From contig QRFJ01007096.1 in the NCBI GenBank assembly GCA_006176705.1, positions 1-64,000 on the forward strand: a DNA stretch of 64,000 nt. Direction: 5' to 3'. A model generated the notes under the pieces. It saw only the letters and a program-made list of their open reading frames with translations. It was not told where the DNA came from and searched no databases. Position numbers and translations under genes: made by a program. Position 1 is the first letter of the stretch; every line of letters starts with the position of its first letter. The DNA is from Cocos nucifera. Taxonomy: Eukaryota > Streptophyta > Magnoliopsida > Arecales > Arecaceae. Below are positions 1-10,629 of this stretch, in pieces.

Positions 1-22
1 AAAGAGAGAGATCTATCCAACA
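1..22 (-). repeat. Terminal stub of the A1 3' LTR
   Basis: The bases ending ATCCAACA are followed by ATCTTTCATTAGCCTAAAGCC. This matches the LTR/polypurine-tract junction of the B copies (CTAACA then ATCTCCCACTTGTCCTAAAG). The LTR therefore appears to end at base 22, with the rest outside the window. Confidence 0.55.
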
Positions 23-1480
23 ATCTTTCATTAGCCTAAAGCCAATTGGTAGTAATCGTGATACTCCATCTCTCGACTAAATCATCGAACTCCTTCACTG
101 CAACAGCATTAGGAATGTTGATCAGATTCTTCTCATCTGATCTCTGAAAGATTGACATACCGTCAATCCACGCTTGTCGGAAGAAATGGAAAATGATGCA
201 TAAAATACTTTGTCGCAGTTGTGCATTGGTTCTCACTTGAGCTATGTTCCAAAGCAGTCGCAAAGAGCATACTGGACCATCATAGAGTTCTACCTCCAAG
301 CATATAAAACCTTCAACCACATCATTTTTGGCACATCTGATGAGTAATATACTCCACTCCAATACAATTGGCCAAGTGTACGGCTCGATTTCCAGCAGAT
401 AAACACCATCAGGGAAAAATATCCGACACCACTCTGCTGCATTAGAAGTCACTCTAAAATTAAGCTATAAAATTCCACAAGTTAAGTCTGATCATTCATA
501 AATAAGCCCACTGCATCCTAGATTTCTCGAATACTTCAGATAAATTTTAACAACCTTCTAGTATTCTTCCCTAGAAAATGTATACACTATCTCTAGTGAG
601 TATACCATCAGTCACGTACATGCCATAGTTGTACCATAATAGAACCACGCGAAAAATATAAATTCTATTCACATATGCCTCATGTCTCTAGGTATTGTTG
701 TAATCCCCTTCGAGAGAGAAATATTCATGGGCCTACTCGGTGATTAGCTTTCTAAATCTCCAGCTGAACCTCTTCACACAGATGCAATTACATAACTGGG
801 ATTAACCCCAGCAATCTTTAGAGCTATACCATGGACTTCATCCCTAAATAGGAAGCTCTCCACAAATCCTCATGAAGAACTGTGAGATAGCCAGATCTTA
901 TTTCTGTAATGTAGGGGACGATCATTCCGGATTAAGTAGAATGCCATCCACATACAAAATGAGAAAACAATGTCGGACCCATTAGCCACTAATATATCAG
1001 GGCCTCTCATTACTTTAACAAAAGCCATATCCTTGACGTTCCTATTAAAACATTATGTTCACTCGAGAGGCCGCTTCAGTCACATAAAGGATCATTAAAG
1101 CTTGCATACTTAGACTCACTCTGGAGTAGAATCTTCAAGTTTACAATACACCGTCTAGTCATTTTTATTTAGCAAAACATTTTCATACCACTTGCCAGAT
1201 TTAGTCTAAATGAGCTAGCAGCATGATCCAAATGGACTTGAACATGTGCCAACACGAAAAAATATCTCTAATAGTCACTATATAAAACTGATAATATCCC
1301 TGGCACCAAGATAGATTATAACTCACCTTCCCGCTACATTTCTTTTCATTTGAAATCCCACTTAACCTTATGGGTGTACCTTCGGATGGGTCACCAATGT
1401 CATACAATCATTGATCTCATAACTTCATTGGATGCATGGCTTCAAGCCATTGCCATAGTCGCATATTTACATGCATCTAT
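23..1480 (-). pseudogene. pol: A1 reverse transcriptase/RNase H remnant
   Basis: This stretch aligns by eye with the RT-RNase H part of A2 (41706-43390). Shared landmarks are the carboxy end of RNase H (VKEFDDLVERW then TNWL, about 36-110), the region matching 'tactcactatttctagtgagtatgcc' in A2 (about 590-610), and the stretch around 1165-1200 that matches the A2 segment before MDVKMAFL. A 138-residue open frame at 36-452 covers RNase H-derived sequence. No YVDD motif is readable in one frame, and stops are frequent. It is the most decayed coding stretch of the copy and is clearly non-functional. Confidence 0.65.
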
Positions 1481-2570
1481 GTAGGTGATCGATCCTTATG
1501 TCTCCATCAATTTGACCAGACCCATCTCGGATAAAGAAATCATAGTATCTATCGACTGACAGAATACTCTAAGCCAATCATCTTAAGAATACATTTTAGT
1601 TAGGTTGTTCTAGATCTATCGAATGGACAAAATTTGTATTTAGGTTCAACTACTTTGTGTTTGGTCTTCGACATTTAACATTCCTCAAAGGTCTCGTATC
1701 TTAAAGACTATATTCCTCACCAAGAAATTTTTTCTAAAAGATCTAATCTTAAGACGATAAACATTTGTTATTTCTCAAACAGTAGAGTAAATATCTCTTG
1801 ATTCTCTTTTTGATACCCTATAAGCTACACTGTTAGAGCCTACGATCTGACTTTTCCATACTAAATGTTTGCCATATATCGATACCCCTAAATCTAATTG
1901 CAAGAATATTGCTAACGCCTACCATATCTATATGAATGTCTTAGAAAATTAGCTACTCGAAACCTATATAAAAACTACTCAGATGCAATAATCCCCAAAG
2001 AACGATTGGCTAGATCGACAAATTCCATCAAAGATCAAACATGTTCAATAGGAATCGATTCTTCCTTTCGAACACACCATTATGCTGTGGTGTTCCAAGA
2101 GGAGTCCATTAGGAGAGAATCCCATTCTCCCCAAGATATATCAAAAATTTACTAAAAAAGTACTCACCCTCTTAATCAGATTGAAGAGTTTTAATACTCT
2201 TTCCAGTTTGCTTTTCTATCTCATTATGGAATAGTTTGAACATTTCAAATGACTCCGACTTATGCTTCATTAAATAGACATACTCATACCTCGATAGATC
2301 ATTTATGAAGGTTATGAAGTAGAAATATCCATCTTTAGCACTTGTACTCATGGGTCCATATACATTAGTATGTACTAGACCTAGGAGTTCACTAGCACGT
2401 TCACCCTTTCCAATAAAAGATGACTTGATCATTTTTCCAAGAAGATAGGACTCATAGGTCAGAAGTGATTCACAATCATTGATCTCAAGAATTCCTTCTT
2501 GAGCCAACCTATTTATTCTATTTTTATTGATGTAACCTAGCCTATAATGCCAAAGGTAGACATCTGACAC
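1481..2570 (-). pseudogene. pol: A1 integrase remnant
   Basis: The open frame 2172-2570 holds the first half of a copia integrase: the zinc-binding start DVYLWHYRLGYINKNRINRL, a decayed Cys pair (the usual CESCLLGK reads YESYLLGK), then LGLVHTNVYGP with the first catalytic Asp position changed to Asn. The frame ends at TLQSD, where a stop replaces the residue before GGEY. Further left the frame is broken, but RNRF...CCGVPRGVH (about 2040-2110) matches the region around the third catalytic residue in A2 (about 43850-43930). Both Cys ligands and at least one catalytic acid are lost. Confidence 0.75.
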
Positions 2571-3030
2571 TTCATCTATTTTAGGATATTTACCGAAGGT
2601 TTGAACTACATTAATAGGTTATGATAATAGATAAATTTTATTATTCAATTGTCCAATACAAACTATAACACTATTCAAAATGATATCATAAAAATTTGCT
2701 TTTATTGAAAACTGATAACTATTCTTGACCAAAAGGCCTACAGAAATTACATCCAATAAAAAACTTGGACAAAAGTGACAATCACTAAGAATAATTCTAT
2801 GAGAATTGATTATAAAGTTTATGATTTTTAAAGCTAAAACTGAAACTTGTCTTCCATCTCCAACATTTAGAAATCTCTCATCTTCACCAAATCTTCTACT
2901 AACCTATAAACCTTGCATTGAATTACAAATATGATAAGGGCTTCCGATATCTAATACCCAGGCAGTAGTATCATAAATTAAAAAGTTGCAAGGTGTTATC
3001 ATATAATTACCGTGTACAGTAACTACTTGC
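2571..3030 (-). pseudogene. pol: A1 aspartic protease remnant
   Basis: Minus-strand translation near 2920-2975 gives WVLDIGSPYHICNSMQG, the copia retropepsin active-site region. The catalytic Asp is kept but the usual D-S/T-G reads D-I-G, and the same D-I-G occurs in A2. Downstream, RRFGEDERFLNVGDGRQV and LNNKIYLL (about 2620-2900) match the protease-to-integrase linker of A2. Scattered stops interrupt the frame. In copia elements this domain cuts the Gag-Pol precursor. Confidence 0.65.
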
Positions 3031-3880
3031 TTCCTCCTCGGTCTATTCGGATCTAGGGTGGCAATGTACTGAGGATAGTTCCTCTTCTAATGTCTTTGCT
3101 TCTTGCAAGAAAAGCACTTCGCATGACTCTGGTTAGGCTTATACTTCTTGGTCTGATCTTGTATAGACGTTCCAGCATGCGGCTGCATCTTCTTACTCTT
3201 TTTCTTCTTCTTCTTCTTCTTCTTTCTTTTCTTAGAGGGTCGATCAGAAGAAGACCCTCCCATAACATTCACCGATCCTTTTTGGAGCTAATGATCCTTC
3301 TTAAAGTTCTGCAGCAACCCCAATAACCCATGGTAGTTCACTACAGACTTTTCATTTTGAAATGAGTAAGAAAAGGGAGGAAGGACCTGGATAAAGAATT
3401 CAGGATCACATCCTTGCCGAGCTGCTCATGAAGGATAAAGCCTAGCTTACTCAGGTATTTAATCATCTCGATCATATACAATACATAATTAGTAATTGAT
3501 GGCTCATCCTTCATATGAGCATTGAAAATGGCACAACTAGTCTTATACCTTTCAACATCATCAGGTGTACCAAAGGAGTCATTCAACATTTGAAGCATCT
3601 TCTCGAGCTAGGCAATTTCAAACCTACGGCTGAACTCATCATTGATTACCACTAGCATAATGCACCGAATGGAGGTGCGGTCATTAAGCCACTTCTGGTA
3701 AGTGTCTCTCACCGCCTTAATAGCATTCGAGGCTAACTCTTCAGGTGTCGGATCAGTTAATACATATAAAATCTGCTCATGCTCCAGGATGATATTCAAC
3801 TTTAGATACCAGCTATCCAAGTTAGGTTCCATGAGTTTGTCATTATTCAATAATGATCGGAGCGACAGGATAGTGGCCAT
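3031..3880 (-). pseudogene. gag: A1 gag (capsid and CCHC knuckle), frameshifted
   Basis: Translation starts at the ATG at 3880 (MATILSLRSLLNNDKLM). The capsid runs through 3608-3880 and, after a stop, 3341-3598 (MLQMLNDSFGTPDDVERYK...). Next come a Lys-rich linker encoded by an AAG/AAA run (about 3195-3240) and a decayed zinc knuckle CFSCKKQRH (about 3085-3115) followed by a stop. Gag forms the virus-like particle and the knuckle binds RNA. The start codon lies 2 nt after a good splice-acceptor sequence, which supports both the start and the proposed leader intron. Frameshifts and stops make it a pseudogene. Confidence 0.75.
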
Positions 3881-3882
3881 TT

Positions 3883-4768
3883 CTACACAAAAGAAAAATC
3901 GTAGATCTAATTAATATATGAATTATTTACTCTAAAGACTTAGACTTTAGTCTAAAAGTTCTTTCACTATTTTATTCAAATTGATAGCCTGTACCTCTAA
4001 TTCGAGGAATTACCCTAAATTTTTTAGTGGGTACTAGAATCTACATAAACTACACATGAGCCAAACTTTGGTTGGTCAACCCATGTGCACCTATGGATAG
4101 GTTTATAATCAATTATTTCATCAAATAATTTTTAGTAATTTTATTTTTGCCCCAAAAATCTAATTAATAGGCTTTGGCCTCCACTGAAAAGATTCAATTA
4201 GGTCTAACCATTAACATGATCATATTTGGTGCATCAGACCAATGAATAATTAGGCTCAATTTTGGTCGACCAACCTGACCACCATTAGAAAGACATGACC
4301 AAATTTTCATATTATGAGTGATAATTCTATTAGTTAATAAGCACCAGATTTTTGGACCTCCAATGATTATTAAATTAATGGACCTATTATCACTCAACTT
4401 AATGGGAGGCTATGACTTAGTTATCACCATAACTTTATCATTTTAAGGACTTAATAATTTTAGAAGATTTTATTAATCAATTTTAAGAAGGATTGACTAG
4501 CCAATTTGCATCCTCCCACTAACTTCATCAAGTTAGATCAATAAGGACCTAATTAAAACTGATATTAGGAGCACCTAAATCTGTCAAACTAATTTACCTA
4601 ATTGACATTGGTGAGCCTAAATCATCAAGTGGTCTAATCAAAACTTAATTCACCAGGATGGCCATGTAAGTGAGATTAGTAGAAGGAATATGCCATTAAC
4701 TCATCAAAGATCGAATAAGTGCGAGTAGCTCCCAATTAAAAATCACTGGTATGAGCTGCCAGACTTAC
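3883..4768 (-). other. Candidate leader intron of A1 (886 bp)
   Basis: On the minus strand the donor reads TCTAAG|GTAAGTCTG (GTAAGT at 4763-4768). The acceptor reads TTTTTCTTTTGTGTAG|AA followed by the gag ATG, so AG is 2 nt before the start codon. The same arrangement recurs in A2, B1 and B2. Splicing is inferred from sequence only. The interval has no recognisable gene. Confidence 0.5.
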
Positions 4769-5919
4769 CTTAGACATCATTCGGTTCATTAGTTTCAATT
4801 TAACCAACCTAGCAAATTTAGGTTCGACTGCATATCTATGAATCAAGTTTATTTGATCCTTGTTAAAGGCATGGGCTTGACCAACTATAACTATTATAAT
4901 TTGGTCTAAAGAATTCTTGACCTAATCTAAATCAACATTTGGTTAGGTTTGATCAATTACTCTAATTTAGTTCATTCTTTAACTAATCTTAGGTCTAATC
5001 TAATTAATGGACCTAATTCGATTAACCCGATAACTCACATTTTATGATCAATGACTTAGGATCTTTAATTCATAATTCTAGACCCTAATTCATCATACTT
5101 AATTCTTAATTAAGTTTAAGATTGAGGGTTTGGATTCAACATTTTGAAAATATTTTTCAAAATTTTTGAAAGGTTCTTTACATCCTAGCACTATTTCACT
5201 AAATAGGTCGACTCATTTCAAAAATAAGTCGGCTTATTTTGTAAACAAGCACTAGATGTAGGTTTGATCTCATAAAACTAGCCAATTGTAACATTTAGCC
5301 AACTTTTCAATCGAGTTGGCTCGGATCCCATCTGAGCTGGTCTGAGCGGAAGCAGAGCTGGCTCAATTTCTGAGACAGCCAGCTCGGGCGGAAGTCTTAA
5401 AGGCTATCGTTTCCATCAGGTAGGCTTGGATCCAATCCAAGTCAACCCGAATTAAAGCTGAACCAGCCCGATTCTCGATCGAGTCGGCTAGAGCATCAAT
5501 CTAAAAATCATATCATGGTTGGCACGTTGGTCGAGCTGGCTCAATTTCTAAGAGAGTCAGCTCGACCGATGAATAGAATCTTCATAAGATCCTATTCAGG
5601 TTTAATCTAAAATTATGTACTCTATATAAAAAATATAAAATTATTTAGATATAATCTAAACATTAATTCATGATAAGATTTAGATTAAATCCTTTAAACA
5701 CATCATAAAAAATTATTAGATCTAATCTAAAATTTTTATGATCAATTTTATAGATCGCAACGTACCAAGACAACCTCTCCACTGTAAGAGATAAACCTTA
5801 CAGCAGGACAATCTATAGTCCATGTGATCATTATTTTTATTTTTTAGATCAGATTTTTATTTAGATCTAATCTAAAAATAATCTAAATTATGCATATATA
5901 ATACATCAAAGAAGCTGCC
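4769..5919 (-). other. A1 untranslated leader, upstream part
   Basis: This is the stretch between the PBS and the proposed splice donor; no gene is seen in it. It includes a GC-richer insert of about 300 bp (roughly 5270-5575) that is missing from the equivalent part of A2 (57140-57200). The insert carries two strong hairpins (see findings). Confidence 0.6.
5355..5567. repeat. Pair of direct repeats, each forming a hairpin, in the A1 leader
   Basis: Arms GAGCTGGCT at 5355-5363 and AGCCAGCTC at 5377-5385 pair perfectly. A second copy has 13-base arms at 5529-5541 and 5555-5567 with one mismatch. The loops share CAATTTCT, so one copy probably arose by duplication. Confidence 0.6.
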
Positions 5920-5931
5920 GCTCTGATACCA
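5920..5931 (-). promoter_or_regulatory. A1 primer-binding site (initiator tRNA-Met)
   Basis: The plus strand reads GCTCTGATACCA, the reverse complement of TGGTATCAGAGC, which is the standard plant copia PBS pairing with the 3' end of initiator tRNA-Met. It lies 2 nt from the LTR edge at 5934 and fixes both the orientation and the LTR boundary. Confidence 0.9.
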
Positions 5932-5933
5932 TT

Positions 5934-8089
5934 TGAAGGAAAGCATGTAGGGTTACTAGATCTACTTTCAAAATTTTTTTTTGAAAAATATACGCAGCAT
6001 AAACTATTATTAATCAAATTAATAATAAGAGCTATAGATCTAATTTAAAAATCCTACATCCTACAGGATTTAATGTATCATATATGCATGCATATCTAAA
6101 AAATAAAAATAGTAACTGTAGTAAAACTATTTTTACTGCTCTATGTGTTCAGAATATATTATCTTTTATGAGTAGATAGACTCCATAATATGATCTCCTC
6201 AGTGTAGATCTGATCATCATATGCAGTCACACAAGCGTCTGGCCTCCATGGGTAATCCACATAAGGCCCTGATCCCAATCAGTTCCTCTCGAGTGCTAGC
6301 TCTATAGAAACCTTCAATGATTGATTTCAGATCGAACTCTTTCGATCTTGCTTCATAGGGCTCTTTGGATGCTCCAGATCATTGATAAATGCAGAAGATA
6401 TGTAGTAGAGGCTTTCACCTAGATCTGTGAACTCATGACCCTCGTAACTCATTGATTTGATTTCCAAAACCCTAGATATAAATCCTAGGATATGCACTCA
6501 CCCAAATATCCTTTGCGCCTAGTTTTTTCTCATGCACACAGAGAAGAGACTTTCTCTTCTCTAGTCTATCTTTTCTTCATCATTCGCATGTCCCAAAAAT
6601 TTCATGCATAAATAGATGTGCTAGCTTTAGAGAGGCATGGAGGGTTTTAGATAAGATGGTTGGTTTGTTCATTCAAACTCAAAGTCCTTTGAATTTGAAT
6701 AACAACCAGCCTATCTTATTTACATAGGGCATGAGAAAGGAGGGTGCACACCCTCCCTTGCATGGAAAATATTCACAAGAAATCTTTTCTCATGGAGAAA
6801 GGATGGTGCAAATCAAAGAATGATGTGGTGCATGGGAAGACTAGTCAAACTAGTCTTACGTTTGACATCCAATTGAACCAATCCAATCCAAATTGGTTAG
6901 GCCCAATTAAATCAAATTAAATTTAACTTATTTAGGCTTAATTAGGTTTAGTTAAATTCTAATCAAATCAGAAATTAATCAAGTCCAACCCTTGATCAAA
7001 TCAAAGATTAAACCTTCTTGACGATTAGATCATCTTATAACCTAATCGGGTCAAATCCAAATGAATCCAATTCAATTGGTCTTGATCCAAAAATAATCAC
7101 TCATTTAAATTGAGTTAATTAGTGATCAAATCACTAATAAAATTTTTCTTTATCAGCCATTAGATTAGGTAGGAATCTCTAATGTGTGTGATTCCACAGG
7201 TTCGAACCTAAGCCGGTAGCATAGGAATCAATTTTCTGTACTAATCAAAGTGACTATCTAACAATGGTATCTGATATCTAGATAGATCGAATAGTGCAAT
7301 CACAATATTCAAAATCTATGTGAATATGGTTATCGCATAATTCATCCCTTTGACTTCTGTGCATAGGATAACTTAGGGTTAAACTATCAACCTTAGAAGA
7401 TACATCCAAATTATGTCTCAAAGCAATTAGTCCTGTGACCCCTTACTAGGACTACCATGGCCAAGGCTTTGTTAAATTGAAACACTATTGAACACAGCTC
7501 CTATGTTTAGGAGTGGTCAATCTCATCTTGACTCACGCATCGACTTCTCAAGTACTTGACTGTACCCAAAAATCTTTCATCATTGAATTAGAAATTCAGA
7601 TAGTCTAGCACCAAAGCATAGTGAGTTGCTTGGAAGTCATCGTGGTGATCTCAGGTTGGAGGAATATTTATATCCATATTCCATCAGAGCAATTCTTGAC
7701 AGCAGAAAAGCTCTAGAGTCGATCATGTTTAGTGCAGATGTATCCTTACATCTCACCTGCATGCCATACCAATATCTCCATACTCCTTGGTTAAGAGGAC
7801 AATCAATCTATATGGTACACAACGATCTATACTCGATAAACATTATCATCCTTGGTAACAATGTATTATTTGATTATAAATTATTTTAAGGACTAAATGA
7901 TAAATCTTTCTTTATTGATTTTAAATAGTCCTAAGAACTTTATCACAACAGACAAGAGTTCATTAGAAAAAAGATTTATGATGAAAAAGTTAGAATAATT
8001 TTTATTTAATTAATAATTTATATATAATTAAATAAAATAGCTTAATTATCAATAGATTGACGATTAGCTTTGGAACATTATTTTTAATA
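5934..8089 (-). repeat. A1 5' LTR (about 2.16 kb)
   Basis: It begins TGAAGGAAAGCATG next to the PBS and ends TTTTTAATA at 8089. It is homologous to the A2 left LTR (39341-41705), for example in the CTCCTTGGTTA...AGGACAA segment near 7790 and 41400. The terminal CA expected on the plus strand has become TA. A weak TATA-like TATTTATG (minus strand) lies near 6607-6614. Short open frames inside (for example 7626-7889) are not genes. Confidence 0.8.
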
Positions 8090-8629
8090 GATTTGAAGAT
8101 TGAAAAATATTTCAAGACTCTATCAAAGTCATGTTCGACTCATATTAGGGAAAAGAGCTCTATTAGGACATCTTTGAACTGCTGAGAAGAGGATTCTCAT
8201 CCTATTTAAAGGGTTGAGGTGCTGTGGGGCAGCAAGATGGTATGTGTTGCTTGAGAGGCATGCAGAGAGGCTCAGATAGCCATCGAGAGGAGCTTGGCAG
8301 AGCGTCGAATACATGCAACCCATGAGAGAGAGAAGCAATGGGTGCATAGCATCCGACGAGGAGGCTGTGGGAGCAGAGTATCTTATGGCTTTTGAGGGTC
8401 TTCTTAAAATTCTTAGAGAGCTTTTATGAGGATAGCTTCTAATTGAGAGAGATTTATATATGGTGAGTTGAGAGTGGGTGTTCTCCTCTTGTATCTATTT
8501 TTCTCTTTTATAGTGAAGCTTTGCATGCCCCACGTAAGTAAGCCTTTAGACTGATCCACGTACTTGATTATTTTTTTATTTTATTTTTTTATCTTTCTGT
8601 CATAATAATTTGATACTAAATTCTTAACA
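8090..8629 (+). repeat. 3' part of a plus-strand copia LTR
   Basis: This stretch has the layout of a plant copia 5' LTR: TATTTAAA box at 8203-8210, then GTGAGTTGAGAGTGGGTG, CCTCTTGTATCT and the T-rich end finishing TTCTTAACA at 8629, directly followed by a PBS. A1 starts at its left edge, so the rest of this LTR probably lies left of A1 outside the window. The lineage (Ale/Retrofit-like) is a guess from layout. Confidence 0.6.
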
Positions 8630-8632
8630 AAG

Positions 8633-8644
8633 TGGTATCAGAGT
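8633..8644 (+). promoter_or_regulatory. Plus-strand PBS of the older copia element
   Basis: TGGTATCAGAGT matches the initiator tRNA-Met PBS at all but the last base and lies 3 nt after the LTR end AACA. This supports the LTR call at 8090-8629. Confidence 0.75.
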
Positions 8645-10030
8645 AGTTGATATCACAATATTCTGTATGCATAACAAGGTAGCACACCATCAGCATGATA
8701 AGCTCCATTTTTACCATCCATTTAAAAGGTGGATAATAACTTGCCTGACCAATGTAAACCCCAATAGATAGGTAAAGATAAGCCAAACCCCAGCAAAAAG
8801 AAAATTTCAAGCCCATAGATTACTGTGATCTCAGAGTTTCTATGGTAAAATAAAACTAACAGCATCATACCCTACCTTATCATGTATAACATATCAACAT
8901 CCATTGCAAGATCAAGGCAAAATGGATAGGCCCTAAACATTGAAAATAGATACCCACACATTAAGATAAGCATCATCATCAGTTAATAGTAACTATATAG
9001 GCATCAGCCACAAGTAAAGCAGAAAGTTCAGGATTGACTAAGTCATTAAAAGTAATAACAAAGTCCTCCTGCTCAACCAGAAGCAAAAATAGTATTAGAT
9101 ACATCATTAACAGTTGTCTCGAATAGTATCAGTAGAAGAAATGTGTTGTGGCACATGAGGGCTGACATAATCCTAGCTTTTCAAGAGTGCCAAATTAACC
9201 ATGCCATGATACTCATTATTGCTTTAGACCTATTCTCTGCCTAAGCATCCATGAGCAAATAAAAAAATGCTAGCAAAGAATAACATAGTGGGACTTAAGC
9301 TCAGAGATCATGGCCAAAATGGGCTGACAACAATTTAAATCCAAAATCCAATAATCAAGCTACCTCAAGTTCAAAATCCCTCATGTAAATAAATCCAAAA
9401 CAACTTGTGCAACTAGTTAAACATTTTATAGAGCAAGTCCAAATACATCATCACCATGGCAAAAAGTAAAATCCAAAAACACCATTAAAGATGTCCTACC
9501 ACAAGCCTAAGAAGAAAGCCTACAACAAAGGTAACTACAACTAGAAGCAGGGTACCATCACTTGCACACACATTCATAGGATTGCCAACATGGATTTTAT
9601 CTCTTTAAACTTATTGTCATCATATTATTCATGAGAGGAGCAAGAAGATTGTAGATAGCTATTAAGTATAGTAATGGCTTTCTTTTTAGTTAAAAACTTC
9701 TTACATAAGGCATACTTATACCTGGAGACTTCCTGCTAACACTCAGCCCCAAAGTCATAAATTCCTCGTGTATGCCTCTAAAAAACTATATAGAATCTTT
9801 TTGAATATATTACTACAACTCACTAAACACCCCATCGATTTTCTACATTTACATGCAATCAAGATTCAAACACATTATATATAATAACATAAATTATGCT
9901 ACAATTAGTATACACATGAACTTCATTATAAGGCTTCAATTATGAAACATACTATGTTGGTTATGAGAAACCTATAGCCTATTAGCTATTGACCCTCGCA
10001 GTTCTTCACTTCTATGGATTTCATCATCCT
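8645..10030. other. Intergenic or untranslated stretch, no gene recognised
   Basis: I see no copia gag after the PBS on the plus strand and no convincing coding frame on either strand. The right-hand end must belong to the Harbinger element, because its transposase frame ends at 10031. Most of the rest is probably the 3' part of that element or an unidentified remnant. Confidence 0.4.
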
Positions 10031-10056
10031 CTACAATAAAAAAGGGTCGACGTCGT
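10031..10056 (-). pseudogene. Carboxy-terminal tail of the split Harbinger transposase
   Basis: Reading the minus strand across the B1 empty site (B1 and one TSD copy removed), the frame from the right-hand part ends NPDVDD and continues VDPFLL to a TAG at 10031-10033. The uninterrupted frame and stop support a clean insertion of B1 into the last codons of the transposase. Confidence 0.65.
10052..10056. repeat. Left target-site duplication of B1 (GTCGT)
   Basis: GTCGT precedes the LTR start TGAAGGG at 10057 and recurs at 20056-20060 directly after the other LTR. Confidence 0.9.
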
Positions 10057-10621
10057 TGAAGGGAAATCCAGATTTTCTGGTCCAAGTTCGTTCAGATCTG
10101 ATCAGATCAAGAGATATATTTCAATTTTTTTTTTTGATCTATATCAGATCTGAGATATTTTAGATCTGATTCTTATTATTTTAATAAATAAAATAAAATA
10201 ATAATAAATTAAATCAAATTTAATTTACCTAATTTAGGTAATCCTATTACCCGTTGATGATCCTGTTTGCAGCGGAAGGTTCTGGATCTAGCCACGCAAG
10301 CACTTGGACTCTATCGGTATCCACTCAGGCTGGATCTGGAGATCCTCTTCTTCTCTATCATGTCTCCAAAAATTAGATCTAGATCTGATCTGGAGGATCT
10401 TTAAAACTCTTTTTGAAGATCAATAGTTGTCCTTTGCAGTAGTGCAGCCTTCTAGCTTTTGATTGCCTTTCTCTTGCTTGAATCGCACCAACAAAAATCC
10501 AAAACTCCTTTTGAACGTGGAGAGCAAGAGAGAAGAAGGTGGTTTGGCATGGAGAAGGAGGGGAGAGGCAGCCTTGGGGCATGGGGTTTCTCAAACTTAA
10601 TCTGAGTTGGGCGCAAGGTCT

Positions 10622-10629
10622 TATTTATA
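10622..10629 (-). promoter_or_regulatory. TATA box in the B1 3' LTR
   Basis: The minus strand reads TATAAATA in CAAGTCTATAAATAAGACC. The matching site in the 5' LTR is 18350-18357. Related TATA forms occur at the same place in B2 and B3. Confidence 0.65.

Larger units (their letters stand above)
1..8089 (-). mobile_element. Ty1/copia LTR retrotransposon, family A copy 1 (A1), decayed
   Basis: Reading the minus strand from right to left, the order is 5' LTR (5934-8089), PBS (5920-5931), a leader of about 2 kb, gag, protease, integrase, reverse transcriptase and RNase H, which is the Ty1/copia order. The 3' LTR lies off the left edge except for its last 22 bases. Coding domains are recognised by comparison with the sister copy A2 (39341-57846). 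Frameshifts and stops break every domain, so the copy cannot encode a working polyprotein. It sits in, or next to, an older plus-strand copia LTR at 8090-8629. Confidence 0.85.

Noticed and set aside
3090..3326. Leu-rich plus-strand frame that looks like a membrane protein (also 44820-45134 and 63352-63552)
   Set aside because: It is the antisense of the Lys-rich gag linker: AAG/AAA on the minus strand reads as CTT/TTC on the plus strand.
5920..5931. Possible tRNA-Met gene fragments at GCTCTGATACCA-like sites
   Set aside because: Only the 12-base primer-binding match is present, always beside an LTR; no tRNA cloverleaf.
7626..7889. 87-codon plus-strand frame
   Set aside because: Inside the A1 LTR and broken in the A2 LTR; no family recognised.
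8129..8347. 72-codon minus-strand frame
   Set aside because: Antisense within a copia LTR; no features.
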